DNA from: Bacteroidota bacterium
Lineage (GTDB): Bacteria; Bacteroidota; Bacteroidia; Cytophagales; Cytophagaceae
Length of the DNA stretch: 64,000 nt
NCBI GenBank assembly: GCA_023458555.1
Contig: JAEWYS010000008.1
Location: forward strand, 1-64,000
Direction: 5' to 3'
In this document: positions 1 to 7,943 of the stretch, one piece after another
Layout of the letters: each line of letters starts with the position of its first letter
How positions within the stretch are numbered: position 1 is the first letter of the stretch
The notes under the pieces: generated by a model
Database searches by the model: none
Seen by the model: only the letters and a program-made list of their open reading frames with translations
Told to the model about the DNA's origin: nothing
Translations under genes and position numbers: made by a program

Positions 1-490
1 CATAATTGTTGGTCCTGTCATTATTTGCTTTTTTTACATAAAAAGAAATCTCATAATAGCAGCCTGCTTCAAGCGGATTGGAAAGTTTTACGGAGGGGTA
101 ACTTCTGATTTCTTCCATTTCTCTCTGCCCATATGCTACTATCATAATAAAGGCATTACCGCTTCTGGGCTGGTACCATCTTATGGGGTCATTATGGAGA
201 TTTCGTATGCCCTGTATATTACAGTCATTAATAAAGCCAACTATATAAGACGTTGCGGCAAACCAGTGTCTGGGAGACAGACTTCGGTATCTCCGAAACT
301 TTCCATTGTATAGTGAGGCTCCCACATTGCAATAGCGGGAATCACAAGCGTACCGGTCATTTTCTCCATTCGGATTGTCATAATTGCACGGATAGTAATC
401 CTCAAATCCGGGATTGGGTACGAGATTTTGTCCTGGAGCTGAAAAACAGCTTACAAACAAAAATGCAAAGAATACAATGACATTCTTCAT
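1..490 (-). CDS. Secreted protein, N-terminal part (runs off window edge)
   Basis: The reverse strand is open from an ATG at 490 to the edge of the window, about 163 residues. The first 20 or so residues (MKNVIVFFAFLFVSC...) form a signal peptide. The mature end begins NLVPNPGFEDYYPCNYDNP, a phrase common at the start of Bacteroidota surface proteins that carry a carbohydrate-binding-like or OmpA-like module. The remainder (an RWYQP segment, then CYYEISFYVKKANN) resembles the beta-sandwich these proteins share. The C-terminus lies outside the window, so I cannot tell whether it ends in an OmpA domain or a type IX sorting domain. It follows the 546-2636 gene on the same strand and is separated from it by a hairpin terminator, so it is probably transcribed separately. 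Confidence 0.75.
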   Translation of the reverse strand, partial: MKNVIVFFAFLFVSCFSAPGQNLVPNPGFEDYYPCNYDNPNGENDRYACDSRYCNVGASLYNGKFRRYRSLSPRHWFAATSYIVGFINDCNIQGIRNLHNDPIRWYQPRSGNAFIMIVAYGQREMEEIRSYPSVKLSNPLEAGCYYEISFYVKKANNDRTNNY

Positions 491-498
491 ATGTTAAG

Positions 499-532
499 AA
501 AACAGGGCTGTATACAGATACCGCCCTGTTTT
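499..532 (-). terminator. Hairpin terminator after the T9SS cargo gene
   Basis: A perfect 10-base inverted repeat (AAAACAGGGC / GCCCTGTTTT) with a 14-base loop lies 13 bases past the stop of the 546-2636 gene. Read on the minus strand, the stem ends in TTTT followed by CTT, as expected of an intrinsic terminator. Confidence 0.7.
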
Positions 533-545
533 AGGATTTGGTCTC

Positions 546-2636
546 TTAGAACCTGACTATTTTTCCTGAAGTAATTTTATCGGTTTCCAAATGATACATA
601 TAAATTCCTTTGGGGAGACCGGACATATCAAACTCCTGCTCATGCTGACCTGCGGGCAGGCGCTGGTCATTCAGTATCGGATAGACATTGCCATGCATAT
701 CGGTTACCCTGAGTGAGACTGCCTGGCTTTGATCCACGGGAAAAGAGATCGTTAACCGGTCCTTTACCGGGTTCGGGCTGACTACCACCTGACCGGCATC
801 AATTAATTCATAAGCGGTTGCAGCCTGTCTGCAAAAGTTGACATTGGTAAAATAACCAGTGCTGCTCTGGCTGCCGCATGGATTTCCTACGGTATAAGTG
901 ACTTTGTAGCAATTGTTGGGATTAGAATAGAAATACAACGGATTGCCTGCCACCGCGCCAATACCGATTCCGTTTATATTGCTCGGGTCATTGTCCAGAA
1001 CATCTTCTGAGTAAAAAGAACCCACATTGGAAAGAACTGTACCATTTACACAATTAACCATATCGATATCTATCTGATAATAGGTTATAAACCCGGAGCT
1101 GCTGTTGCCGTTGATGTTTGTATTTAGCTGGCATGAAGGGTTTCCGGGCACCGTAGTATTGGGCGTAACATTGGTAGTTGTTCCAATCGTAAAAGTGAAA
1201 TGGGAAGTCGGGGGCGGGTAGGAAATAACATTTACCAGGGCCGCAAAGCTTGCCTGCTTGCACTGGTTCTGTGTTTCCAGTACCACCAGATAGTAGCCTG
1301 TATTTAAGCTTAAAAAATTGGAGTATAAGCTTTTCAGGTTGATGCTGCCCGGAGGCGTCGAAGCTGTCCAGGATGGTGTAGTGCCTACTTCGTAACTTTG
1401 GGATCCGTTGATATCAGAATGATAGATTCTGACTCGATAGCTTGTTGCATTAGAGGTTACGGGATTCAGATTGATGGACGAAGCATTGCATACCATCAGC
1501 GGATTTACGGGGCTGACCGGTTCGCTGTTTATGGTCGTACCGGCATAAGAAATCGGACCAACTCCAAAGAAATAGTCATAGTCCTCCCCATCAATCTGAT
1601 CCGGAAGAGTGTACACCATGAACGAGCCGCTGTAAACGGTGAGGCCTGACAGGCCAGCGCTGCTCACCACATCCGTAGTCTGATTGATTTTTCCAAGTGA
1701 GCCGCTATTTACTGCATAAATATAGCCGTCCTTGGCCGTTTCCAGCTGGGTATTGGCGTAATTATTGCCGCTTGTAAGTCTCGTATTGGTTCCAGTGGAC
1801 CGGTCAATTTTGAAAATACCTCCGGATGAAGAGCTTGCATTTATGGACACATAAAGCGCCGAATCATCGGACGAAAACTCTACTCCTCTGATGGATTGAC
1901 TGCTGCCCCCCGTAGAAATTGTATAGGTTGTAATTAGATAGTTAGGGTCAAGCAAATTACATACATAAACCTCATTATTACTTCGGTTTCCCCAGGCTAG
2001 AAGCTCGCCATCACTACTTAACTCTACTTCATGCGTATAGGTGCCGCCGGAAGAAATAGGCACCATCGATCCGATGCCGCCTGAGGATATGGTATATCGT
2101 TCAACAGAAGATGGCCCAACGGAATACAAGTACCGGACCGAACCATCAAGCTTGGATACTGCAATACCCGCAGGAATGCTTCCTGCATTGTAACTTATCA
2201 GATTATCTCTACTTACTATGGAAACAGTGCCTGCGGCAGATACCGAGATCTTGGAGTAGAGTAAGTCATGTGTAGATAGATCAGATAGCTTATAAATTAA
2301 GTAAAAATCCCGGCAGGTTCCGGGAACGGGAACAATAGCAACTTCCTCCATGATAAATGCAGCACCAATGGTGAAAGAACCAACGGGAGTGCCGCTTCCA
2401 TCGAATAAGGATTCATCTTTCAGGTAAAACAGCATATGGCCATTTTCATCAAAGGCACCATTGCTCACATAATATCCACCTGTTCCGGGGCTTCCGGGCA
2501 AGGTAGATGCAGACGGTGTTGTTCCAGTAAAATCAATTTTATTGGGTGGTAATACCCAATAATTCATTTGAGCATGAGCCTGAAAAATATGGCATGCCAA
2601 CACGAACAAGATAAAAATAATAGATTCTTTTTTCAT
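546..2636 (-). CDS. Secreted WD40-like protein with C-terminal type IX secretion (Por) sorting domain
   Basis: This is a 696-residue protein. I start it at the ATG at 2636 because it opens a clean signal peptide (MKKESIIFILFVLACHIFQAHAQ). The longer reading to 2759 adds 41 residues that do not look like a leader. Residues about 25-370 are rich in short beta-repeats with kelch/WD40 character (SSDGELLAWG, SSDDSALYVS), suggesting a propeller. The middle is Ser/Thr/Asn-rich and Ig-like. The last 80 residues (VVVSPNPVKDRLTISF ... GIYMYHLETDKITSGKIVRF) match the type A sorting domain that sends proteins through the type IX system to the cell surface. The substrate or binding partner is not evident. 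Confidence 0.85.
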   Translation of the reverse strand: MKKESIIFILFVLACHIFQAHAQMNYWVLPPNKIDFTGTTPSASTLPGSPGTGGYYVSNGAFDENGHMLFYLKDESLFDGSGTPVGSFTIGAAFIMEEVAIVPVPGTCRDFYLIYKLSDLSTHDLLYSKISVSAAGTVSIVSRDNLISYNAGSIPAGIAVSKLDGSVRYLYSVGPSSVERYTISSGGIGSMVPISSGGTYTHEVELSSDGELLAWGNRSNNEVYVCNLLDPNYLITTYTISTGGSSQSIRGVEFSSDDSALYVSINASSSSGGIFKIDRSTGTNTRLTSGNNYANTQLETAKDGYIYAVNSGSLGKINQTTDVVSSAGLSGLTVYSGSFMVYTLPDQIDGEDYDYFFGVGPISYAGTTINSEPVSPVNPLMVCNASSINLNPVTSNATSYRVRIYHSDINGSQSYEVGTTPSWTASTPPGSINLKSLYSNFLSLNTGYYLVVLETQNQCKQASFAALVNVISYPPPTSHFTFTIGTTTNVTPNTTVPGNPSCQLNTNINGNSSSGFITYYQIDIDMVNCVNGTVLSNVGSFYSEDVLDNDPSNINGIGIGAVAGNPLYFYSNPNNCYKVTYTVGNPCGSQSSTGYFTNVNFCRQAATAYELIDAGQVVVSPNPVKDRLTISFPVDQSQAVSLRVTDMHGNVYPILNDQRLPAGQHEQEFDMSGLPKGIYMYHLETDKITSGKIVRF

Positions 2637-3144
2637 TGTAAAAAAAGGTGTTTTGGTGAAAGAAAGTATAAAAATTTTTCCGGCCGGAATGACAATGTTA
2701 ATAATTATGTCTGTAAACTGCAATATTTTATCGTTTAGAGTGGGGCCTGACTCTCGCAATCATTGATCATTACGAAATATTGCTTTTCCCATTTTCAGAA
2801 AAGGACGGAGATAGTACTGGATCTTTGACAAGAGGAGATGTATATAAGTCTTCGAAGAATGAGATGATTGTGTATTTGGGGCTGATGATATTGAATTCTA
2901 CACTGGCTTTGGCGCTGAAAAAAAAATGACGAAATCCTTCTTTCTGCTAAAAGGTGTTCCGGACTTCAATAAACTCAGTTCCTGCAGACAACCGTGCACA
3001 ATCTTTGAGTATTAAGCTTTGAGCTTATTTTTATCAGCGATAGTCAGTGTGTAGCAAAGCAAGCGCCTATCTCTATTAAATAGCAAATCAGGGAGACCTG
3101 AAAGGACTTCCCTGATTGTGATCTGTGATTTTTAAAACAGGGCT
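2637..3144. other. 508-bp gene-free stretch
   Basis: Between the start of the T9SS cargo gene (2636) and the end of the formate/nitrite channel (3145) I find no ORF with protein-like composition. The only structured element is the hairpin at 3086-3117. The upstream half must contain the promoter of the 546-2636 gene, but no clear TAnnTTTG element stands out. Confidence 0.5.
3086..3117 (-). terminator. Hairpin terminator of the formate/nitrite channel gene
   Basis: A 9-base perfect inverted repeat (AATCAGGGA / TCCCTGATT) with a 14-base loop lies 28 bases beyond the stop codon of the minus-strand channel gene. The T-run is weak, so this may be a pause or stability hairpin rather than a strong terminator. 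Confidence 0.55.
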
Positions 3145-4026
3145 TTAAGCTACTTTTTGATTAAGCTGAAACTCCCGAGGCGATTGAATTTTTCTGGTTC
3201 TTTTTGGAGCAGTCCTTGCATGGGTAGTGTATAACGTCAATCCGGTAAATGTAATTCCGCCGACAAGATTGCCGAGTACAGTCGGTACTTCATTCCAGAC
3301 GATATAATCCATAAAAGAAAACTCACCACCCATCATCAGAGCAGAAGGGAAAAGAAACATGTTTACTACAGAATGCTCGAAGGTCATACCAAAAAATAAA
3401 GTAATAGGCATCCACATAGCCAGCACTTTTCCGCCTACAGAGGTTGAAACCATAGCGCCAACAACTCCTGTTGATACCATCCAGTTACAAAGCACTCCTC
3501 TTATAAAAAGGGTAAGCATTCCCGCTGCTCCATGCTCTTTGTAGCCGAGTGTCCGGGCTTCGCCGATCGATGCGATGAGCTTTCCTACCGGTGACGGTTC
3601 ATCACTGAATCCATAGGTATATACTATCGCCATCATGATCGCCACGGTGAGGGCTCCCAGAAAATTTCCGAGAAAGACTAATCCCCAGTTGCGCAGCACA
3701 CCCGCAGGGGTTACACCTGGTCTTTTGTCGATGAGCGCCAATGGGCCCAATACAAATACCCCGGTCAGCAGATCATAGCCAAGAAGGTATAGTATGCAAA
3801 ATCCAATCGGAAACAGCAGCGCTCCGATAATGGGATAACCCGTCTGATGCGTTACTGTGACAGCAAAGACGGCACCCAGCGCCAGTATGCCACCGGCCAT
3901 AAAGGCTCTGATAATCGTGTCTCTGGTAGACATGAAGATTTTTGACTCTCCGGCATCCACCATTTTGGTTACAAACTCAGTGGGTGCGAGGTACGTTGCA
4001 TTGGAATACGTAGTCTGGTCTTTCAT
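3145..4026 (-). CDS. Formate/nitrite transporter (FNT family)
   Basis: This 293-residue polytopic membrane protein is of the FocA/NirC/NrtB-channel family, which forms pentamers that pass monovalent anions such as formate or nitrite across the inner membrane. Visible family marks are the internally repeated half-helix architecture, the GALLFPIGFCILYLLGYDL segment, the GNFLGAL segment and FGMTFEHSVVNMFLFPSAL near residue 210, with the FxxSVxNM pattern of the pore. Its position, divergent from a nitrate reductase operon and sharing a palindrome-rich promoter region, makes nitrite the likely substrate (nitrite uptake or release during nitrate assimilation). Direction of transport cannot be read from sequence. 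Confidence 0.9.
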   Translation of the reverse strand: MKDQTTYSNATYLAPTEFVTKMVDAGESKIFMSTRDTIIRAFMAGGILALGAVFAVTVTHQTGYPIIGALLFPIGFCILYLLGYDLLTGVFVLGPLALIDKRPGVTPAGVLRNWGLVFLGNFLGALTVAIMMAIVYTYGFSDEPSPVGKLIASIGEARTLGYKEHGAAGMLTLFIRGVLCNWMVSTGVVGAMVSTSVGGKVLAMWMPITLFFGMTFEHSVVNMFLFPSALMMGGEFSFMDYIVWNEVPTVLGNLVGGITFTGLTLYTTHARTAPKRTRKIQSPREFQLNQKVA

Positions 4027-4112
4027 AATAGGTAGTTGGAAATGGTTATCCTACTCTTTAGGCTTTTCGGTTCCTCCTCTGACTTTTGATGATGTAGTCA
4101 GATATTTTGTGA

Positions 4113-4120
4113 CAAACATA
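4113..4120 (-). promoter_or_regulatory. Candidate -7 element for the formate/nitrite channel
   Basis: On the minus strand this reads TATGTTTG, an exact match to the Bacteroidota -7 consensus TAnnTTTG. It implies a start of transcription near 4106 and a leader of about 80 bases. The long inverted repeat at 4126-4158 would cover the -33 region. Confidence 0.55.
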
Positions 4121-4125
4121 ATATA

Positions 4126-4158
4126 ATTTACGTATTTTTACCCAATAAATACGTAAAT
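4126..4158. promoter_or_regulatory. 12-bp inverted repeat, candidate operator
   Basis: Perfect 12-base arms (ATTTACGTATTT / AAATACGTAAAT) are separated by 9 bases. The repeat sits immediately upstream of the minus-strand -7 element, which is the position expected of an activator or repressor site for the channel gene. No regulator gene lies nearby, so the binding protein is unknown. Confidence 0.5.
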
Positions 4159-4355
4159 ATTTTTTGTTTTTGCGGGTGAATCTCCTGTTTTAATTAAAAA
4201 ATATAATGGAATATATAATGCATGGATTTCTCTTCTTATTTTTTAATTATTTAATTATTAATTGCATGATTGATTTATTTTCATATTTTAATTATGATTA
4301 TATATGCTGTTTCTTTAGTTTAATCATAAATAATATAAGTAAAAATAATTTTTTA

Positions 4356-4373
4356 ATAAGTAAATTTACTTAT
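4356..4373. promoter_or_regulatory. 18-bp perfect palindrome, candidate operator of the nitrate reductase operon
   Basis: The sequence ATAAGTAAATTTACTTAT is its own reverse complement. It abuts and overlaps by three bases the -7 element at 4371-4378, so a protein bound here would block or remodel RNA polymerase. The symmetry is typical of homodimeric regulators (for example Rrf2, MarR or Crp-type), but which one cannot be told from the window. Confidence 0.55.
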
Positions 4374-4378
4374 ATTTG
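4371..4378 (+). promoter_or_regulatory. Candidate -7 element of the nitrate assimilation operon
   Basis: TATATTTG matches the Bacteroidota consensus TAnnTTTG exactly. It would start transcription near 4385, leaving a leader of about 24 bases before the ATG at 4409. No good -33 TTTG is seen, in line with a promoter that needs an activator or is controlled by the adjoining palindrome. Confidence 0.55.
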
Positions 4379-4408
4379 TTGTGTTTGAATATGTGCTTTA
4401 ATTCCAAA

Positions 4409-7400
4409 ATGAATCAGATGAATAAACGGGAATCATATCAGTCGACCTGTTCTTACTGTGGAGTAGGATGTGGCATTAAAGTACACAAGGGCCGGAACAA
4501 CAGAGTAATAGCAGAGGGAGATCGTGCGCATCCGGCTAATAAAGGTATGCTTTGTTCCAAGGGTATGAATCTTCACTATACCGTATCGGATACCAGTGAC
4601 CGCCTCTTTTATCCGCATATGAGAGGTAACCGGGATCAGCCTCTGCGCCGTGTTTCGTGGAATACAGCCATCGGCAGGGCTGCCGCCGTTTTTAAATCAC
4701 TTATCAATAAATATGGTCCGGATTCAGTAGGGTTTTATGTGTCCGGTCAGTGTCTTACCGAAGAATATTATCTCGTCAATAAGCTGGCCAAAGGGTTTCT
4801 GGGTACCAATAATATTGATACCAATAGCCGTCTGTGCATGAGCTCGGCCGTGGCTGCATACAAAATGGCACTGGGAGAGGATGTGGTTCCGGTAAGCTAT
4901 GAGGATATAGAGCTGGCAGACTGTTTTTTTATTACAGGAGCCAATCCGGCCTGGTGTCATCCTATTCTGTTCAGACGCATCGAGGCGCATAAGGCTGCTA
5001 ATCCGCATATAAAAATTATAGTGGCAGATCCCAGAAAAACGCAGTCAGCGCAAATGGCTGATCTGCATCTGCCTATAAAACCGGGAACAGATATCATACT
5101 TTACCATGCGCTTGGTAGGTATATTATTGAAAACAACGGGATTGATCATGATTTTATACGGGATCATACCGAAGGTTTTGATACGTATGCCCGGATCGTA
5201 TCTGAGCGATCTCTGGAAGAAGCGGCCGACCTCTGCGGAATCAGTCCGGATGATCTTATGCTGGCCGGAGAATATATATGTCAGTCTTCGGGTTTTCTTA
5301 CGATGTGGGCAATGGGATTGAATCAGAGCAGCGTGGGAGTTAATAAGAATCTTGCCCTGATCAACCTGTCCCTGATCACCGGAAAAATAGGAAAACCCGG
5401 CTGCGGGCCATTCTCATTGACCGGACAGCCCAATGCGATGGGAGGCAGAGAAGTCGGCGGGATGGCCAATTTGTTGCCGGCTCACAGAAATCTGGCAGAT
5501 CCTCTGCATCGTAAGGAGGTAGCAGACTTCTGGGGAGTGCCTTCTCTGCCTGACAAACCGGGTTATACGGCAACAGAGCAGTTCGATGCCCTGCTTTCCG
5601 GACGGATGAAAGCCATCTGGATTATATGTACCAATCCGCTGGTCAGTCTTCCCGATGCCCGGAATGTGGAGATTGCTCTCAAAAATGCAAAGTTTGTTGT
5701 AGTGCAGGATATTTCCGGCAAATCAGATACGCTGCAATATGCCGATCTGGTATTGCCTGCGGCGGGGTGGCTGGAAAAAGAAGGGACGATGACCAACTCC
5801 GACCGGAGGATCACCTTGCTGGAAAAAGCGTTGGAGCCGCCGGGGGAAGCGTTGCCGGATATGGAAATTTTGCGTCGCTTTGCGGTCGAAATGGGATTTG
5901 GTGAGCATTTTGACTACCAGGATGCGGAACAGGTTTTTCTGGAACACGCAGCGCTCACAAAAAATACCAGAATTGACATCAGTGGTTTGAACTATTCGGT
6001 ACTGAAAAAACGGCGGGCAGTACAATGGCCCTTTCCGGAGCATGCGGAATCAGATACTCCGAGACTTTTTACGGATCATCTTTTTTATACAGCCGACAAA
6101 AAGGCAAGAATCCATCCCGTCTCGGATCAGCATCAGTCGGAAAAAGTGTCTGAGGCCTATCCGCTGATTCTCACAACGGGACGAATCAGGGATCAGTGGC
6201 ATACAATGACCCGTACCGGCAAAGTAAGAAAACTGCAGCAGCATATTGACAAGCCTTTTCTGGAAATTCATGAAGAGGATGCCGCTATACGTAGTCTGAA
6301 TCACGGAGATATCGCAGAAATATACAATGACCGGGGGATAGTAAAGGCAGTAGTTCAGATAACTAATGAAATCAGGCCGGGAGTTGTTTTTTTGCCAATG
6401 CACTGGGGGAAAACCCTGAATAAAGACTTTTCAAGAACCAATAATCTTACTGCTCCGATTATTGATCCGGTATCCAAAGAGCCGGATTTTAAATATTCGG
6501 CTGTTAATGTCCGCAGATTTAACAAACCATCCGAACGCATTATTGTCGTGGGAGCTGGTGCTGCTTCATATCGGCTGGTACACAGGTATCGAGAACTGAA
6601 TGCGCAGGACTCCATAAAGGTTTTTAGCAGAGAAAAGCACCATTTTTATAACAGGGTTATGCTTCCTGATTATATAAGCGGACATATGAGCTGGAACCAG
6701 CTTGTCAAAGCAACGGATGAAGAAATGGAAAATCTGGGAATAGTGCTAAATGCCGGAGTTGGTATTGAGTCAGTTGACAGATCCGGGAAGTTTGTAACAG
6801 ATACCAATGGCAATATTCATCCCTATGATAAGCTCATTCTGGCTACGGGAAGCCGGGCGAATATGCCTGCGTCTGTTGCGACATCCCTCGATGGAATCTT
6901 TACCATGCGCCAGAAAGAAGATGCTGACAGGCTGATGGAGCTGGTACATGGCGGCATGGAAGCGATCGTCGTGGGTGGTGGCCTTTTAGGGCTGGAGCTG
7001 GCAGATTCTCTTACTGCGCTGGATGTAAACGTAACGGTGATTCAACGTTCCTCCAGATTGATGGACCGGCAGCTGGATCCGGTAGCAAGTGAACTCCTGT
7101 ATGAAGACTTGAATTATCGGGGCATCAAAGTCTATTTCAATGATGAATTGCTGTCGATATCCGGCAAAGGCAGGGTATCCGGAGTTCGGTTGAAAGGGGG
7201 AAAATATATCAAGTGCCAGCTTGTTGTATTTGCCATTGGCACCATGCCAAACATAGAGCTGGCGAGAGCCGCAGGGTTGAAATGCAACAGAGGTGTTGTT
7301 GTCAATGATTATTTGCAGACTTCTGATCCGGATGTATTCAGCATCGGAGAAATAGCGGAACACGGAGGCAATCTCTACGGTATAACGGCAGCAGCAGAGC

Positions 7401-7936
7401 AACAGGCGGAAATTCTTGCAGAATATCTGAACGGAAACGAGTCTTCCTTTTATACGGGCTCATTATCTATGAATATATTGAAAGTCAGAGGGCTTGATCT
7501 CTGCTCATTAGGAGTGGTCGCTTATCCTGAGCAGGATCCCGGCTATGAAGTCATCACTTTGCTTGACAGGAATGCAGGATACTACAAAAAGTGTATTCTG
7601 TATCAGGATCGTATGGTTGGCGCCATTTTGTATGGTGATAAATCGGAATTTCAGGAGTATAAGGAGTTGATCTCAAAAGGTATAGAGCTTGCTGACAGAA
7701 GGCATAAGCTTCTGAGGCCGGGTCAGTCGGTTGCCCGGCAGGTATCCGGACGTCTGGTATGTTCCTGCAATAATGTCGGTCAGGGTAATATTGAAGAAGC
7801 CATAGAGAACGGATGTACGGATTTACGAAGCATCTGTGAAAAGACGGGTGCGGGTACGGGATGTGGCAGTTGCAGGCCAGAAGTAAAGAAAATAATGGAG
7901 ACAGTGAGCAGACAGGAGGTTCAAAAGGTAAACTGA
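4409..7936 (+). CDS. nasA: Assimilatory nitrate reductase: molybdopterin catalytic, FAD/NAD(P) and BFD [2Fe-2S] domains fused
   Basis: This 1175-residue cytoplasmic enzyme reduces nitrate to nitrite. It has no Tat signal. Residues 14-49 hold the N-terminal [4Fe-4S] ligands (C14, C17, C21, C49). C143, in SRLCMSSAVAAYK, is the likely molybdenum ligand of the NasA/NapA type. The bis-MGD domains end near residue 690. From about 707 a NirB/NasB-like FAD/NAD(P)H oxidoreductase follows, with two Rossmann motifs (VVGAGAASYR and VVGGGLLGLELADSL). The last 55 residues are a BFD-like [2Fe-2S] domain (VCSCNN ... GCGSCRPEV). In Bacillus the reductase and FAD subunits are separate proteins (NasC, NasB); here electron delivery from NAD(P)H is built into one chain. 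I start at 4409 in view of the promoter at 4371; ATGs at 4391 and 4418 are alternatives. Confidence 0.92.
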   Translation: MNQMNKRESYQSTCSYCGVGCGIKVHKGRNNRVIAEGDRAHPANKGMLCSKGMNLHYTVSDTSDRLFYPHMRGNRDQPLRRVSWNTAIGRAAAVFKSLINKYGPDSVGFYVSGQCLTEEYYLVNKLAKGFLGTNNIDTNSRLCMSSAVAAYKMALGEDVVPVSYEDIELADCFFITGANPAWCHPILFRRIEAHKAANPHIKIIVADPRKTQSAQMADLHLPIKPGTDIILYHALGRYIIENNGIDHDFIRDHTEGFDTYARIVSERSLEEAADLCGISPDDLMLAGEYICQSSGFLTMWAMGLNQSSVGVNKNLALINLSLITGKIGKPGCGPFSLTGQPNAMGGREVGGMANLLPAHRNLADPLHRKEVADFWGVPSLPDKPGYTATEQFDALLSGRMKAIWIICTNPLVSLPDARNVEIALKNAKFVVVQDISGKSDTLQYADLVLPAAGWLEKEGTMTNSDRRITLLEKALEPPGEALPDMEILRRFAVEMGFGEHFDYQDAEQVFLEHAALTKNTRIDISGLNYSVLKKRRAVQWPFPEHAESDTPRLFTDHLFYTADKKARIHPVSDQHQSEKVSEAYPLILTTGRIRDQWHTMTRTGKVRKLQQHIDKPFLEIHEEDAAIRSLNHGDIAEIYNDRGIVKAVVQITNEIRPGVVFLPMHWGKTLNKDFSRTNNLTAPIIDPVSKEPDFKYSAVNVRRFNKPSERIIVVGAGAASYRLVHRYRELNAQDSIKVFSREKHHFYNRVMLPDYISGHMSWNQLVKATDEEMENLGIVLNAGVGIESVDRSGKFVTDTNGNIHPYDKLILATGSRANMPASVATSLDGIFTMRQKEDADRLMELVHGGMEAIVVGGGLLGLELADSLTALDVNVTVIQRSSRLMDRQLDPVASELLYEDLNYRGIKVYFNDELLSISGKGRVSGVRLKGGKYIKCQLVVFAIGTMPNIELARAAGLKCNRGVVVNDYLQTSDPDVFSIGEIAEHGGNLYGITAAAEQQAEILAEYLNGNESSFYTGSLSMNILKVRGLDLCSLGVVAYPEQDPGYEVITLLDRNAGYYKKCILYQDRMVGAILYGDKSEFQEYKELISKGIELADRRHKLLRPGQSVARQVSGRLVCSCNNVGQGNIEEAIENGCTDLRSICEKTGAGTGCGSCRPEVKKIMETVSRQEVQKVN

Positions 7937-7943
7937 AAGCGCT

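Larger units (their letters stand above)
4027..4408. promoter_or_regulatory. AT-rich divergent control region, channel gene / nitrate reductase
   Basis: This 380-bp stretch separates the divergent channel gene and the nitrate reductase gene. It is far richer in A+T than the flanking genes. It holds a minus-strand promoter element (4113-4120), a plus-strand element (4371-4378) and two palindromes (4126-4158 and 4356-4373). A 60-codon open frame at 4206-4388 is a low-complexity run of AT-rich codons, and I do not call it a gene. Confidence 0.7.

Noticed and set aside
4206..4388. 60-codon open frame on the plus strand in the nitrate control region
   Set aside because: Composed almost entirely of AT-rich codons (Phe, Ile, Asn, Tyr) and lies over two predicted regulatory elements; no homology-like motif.
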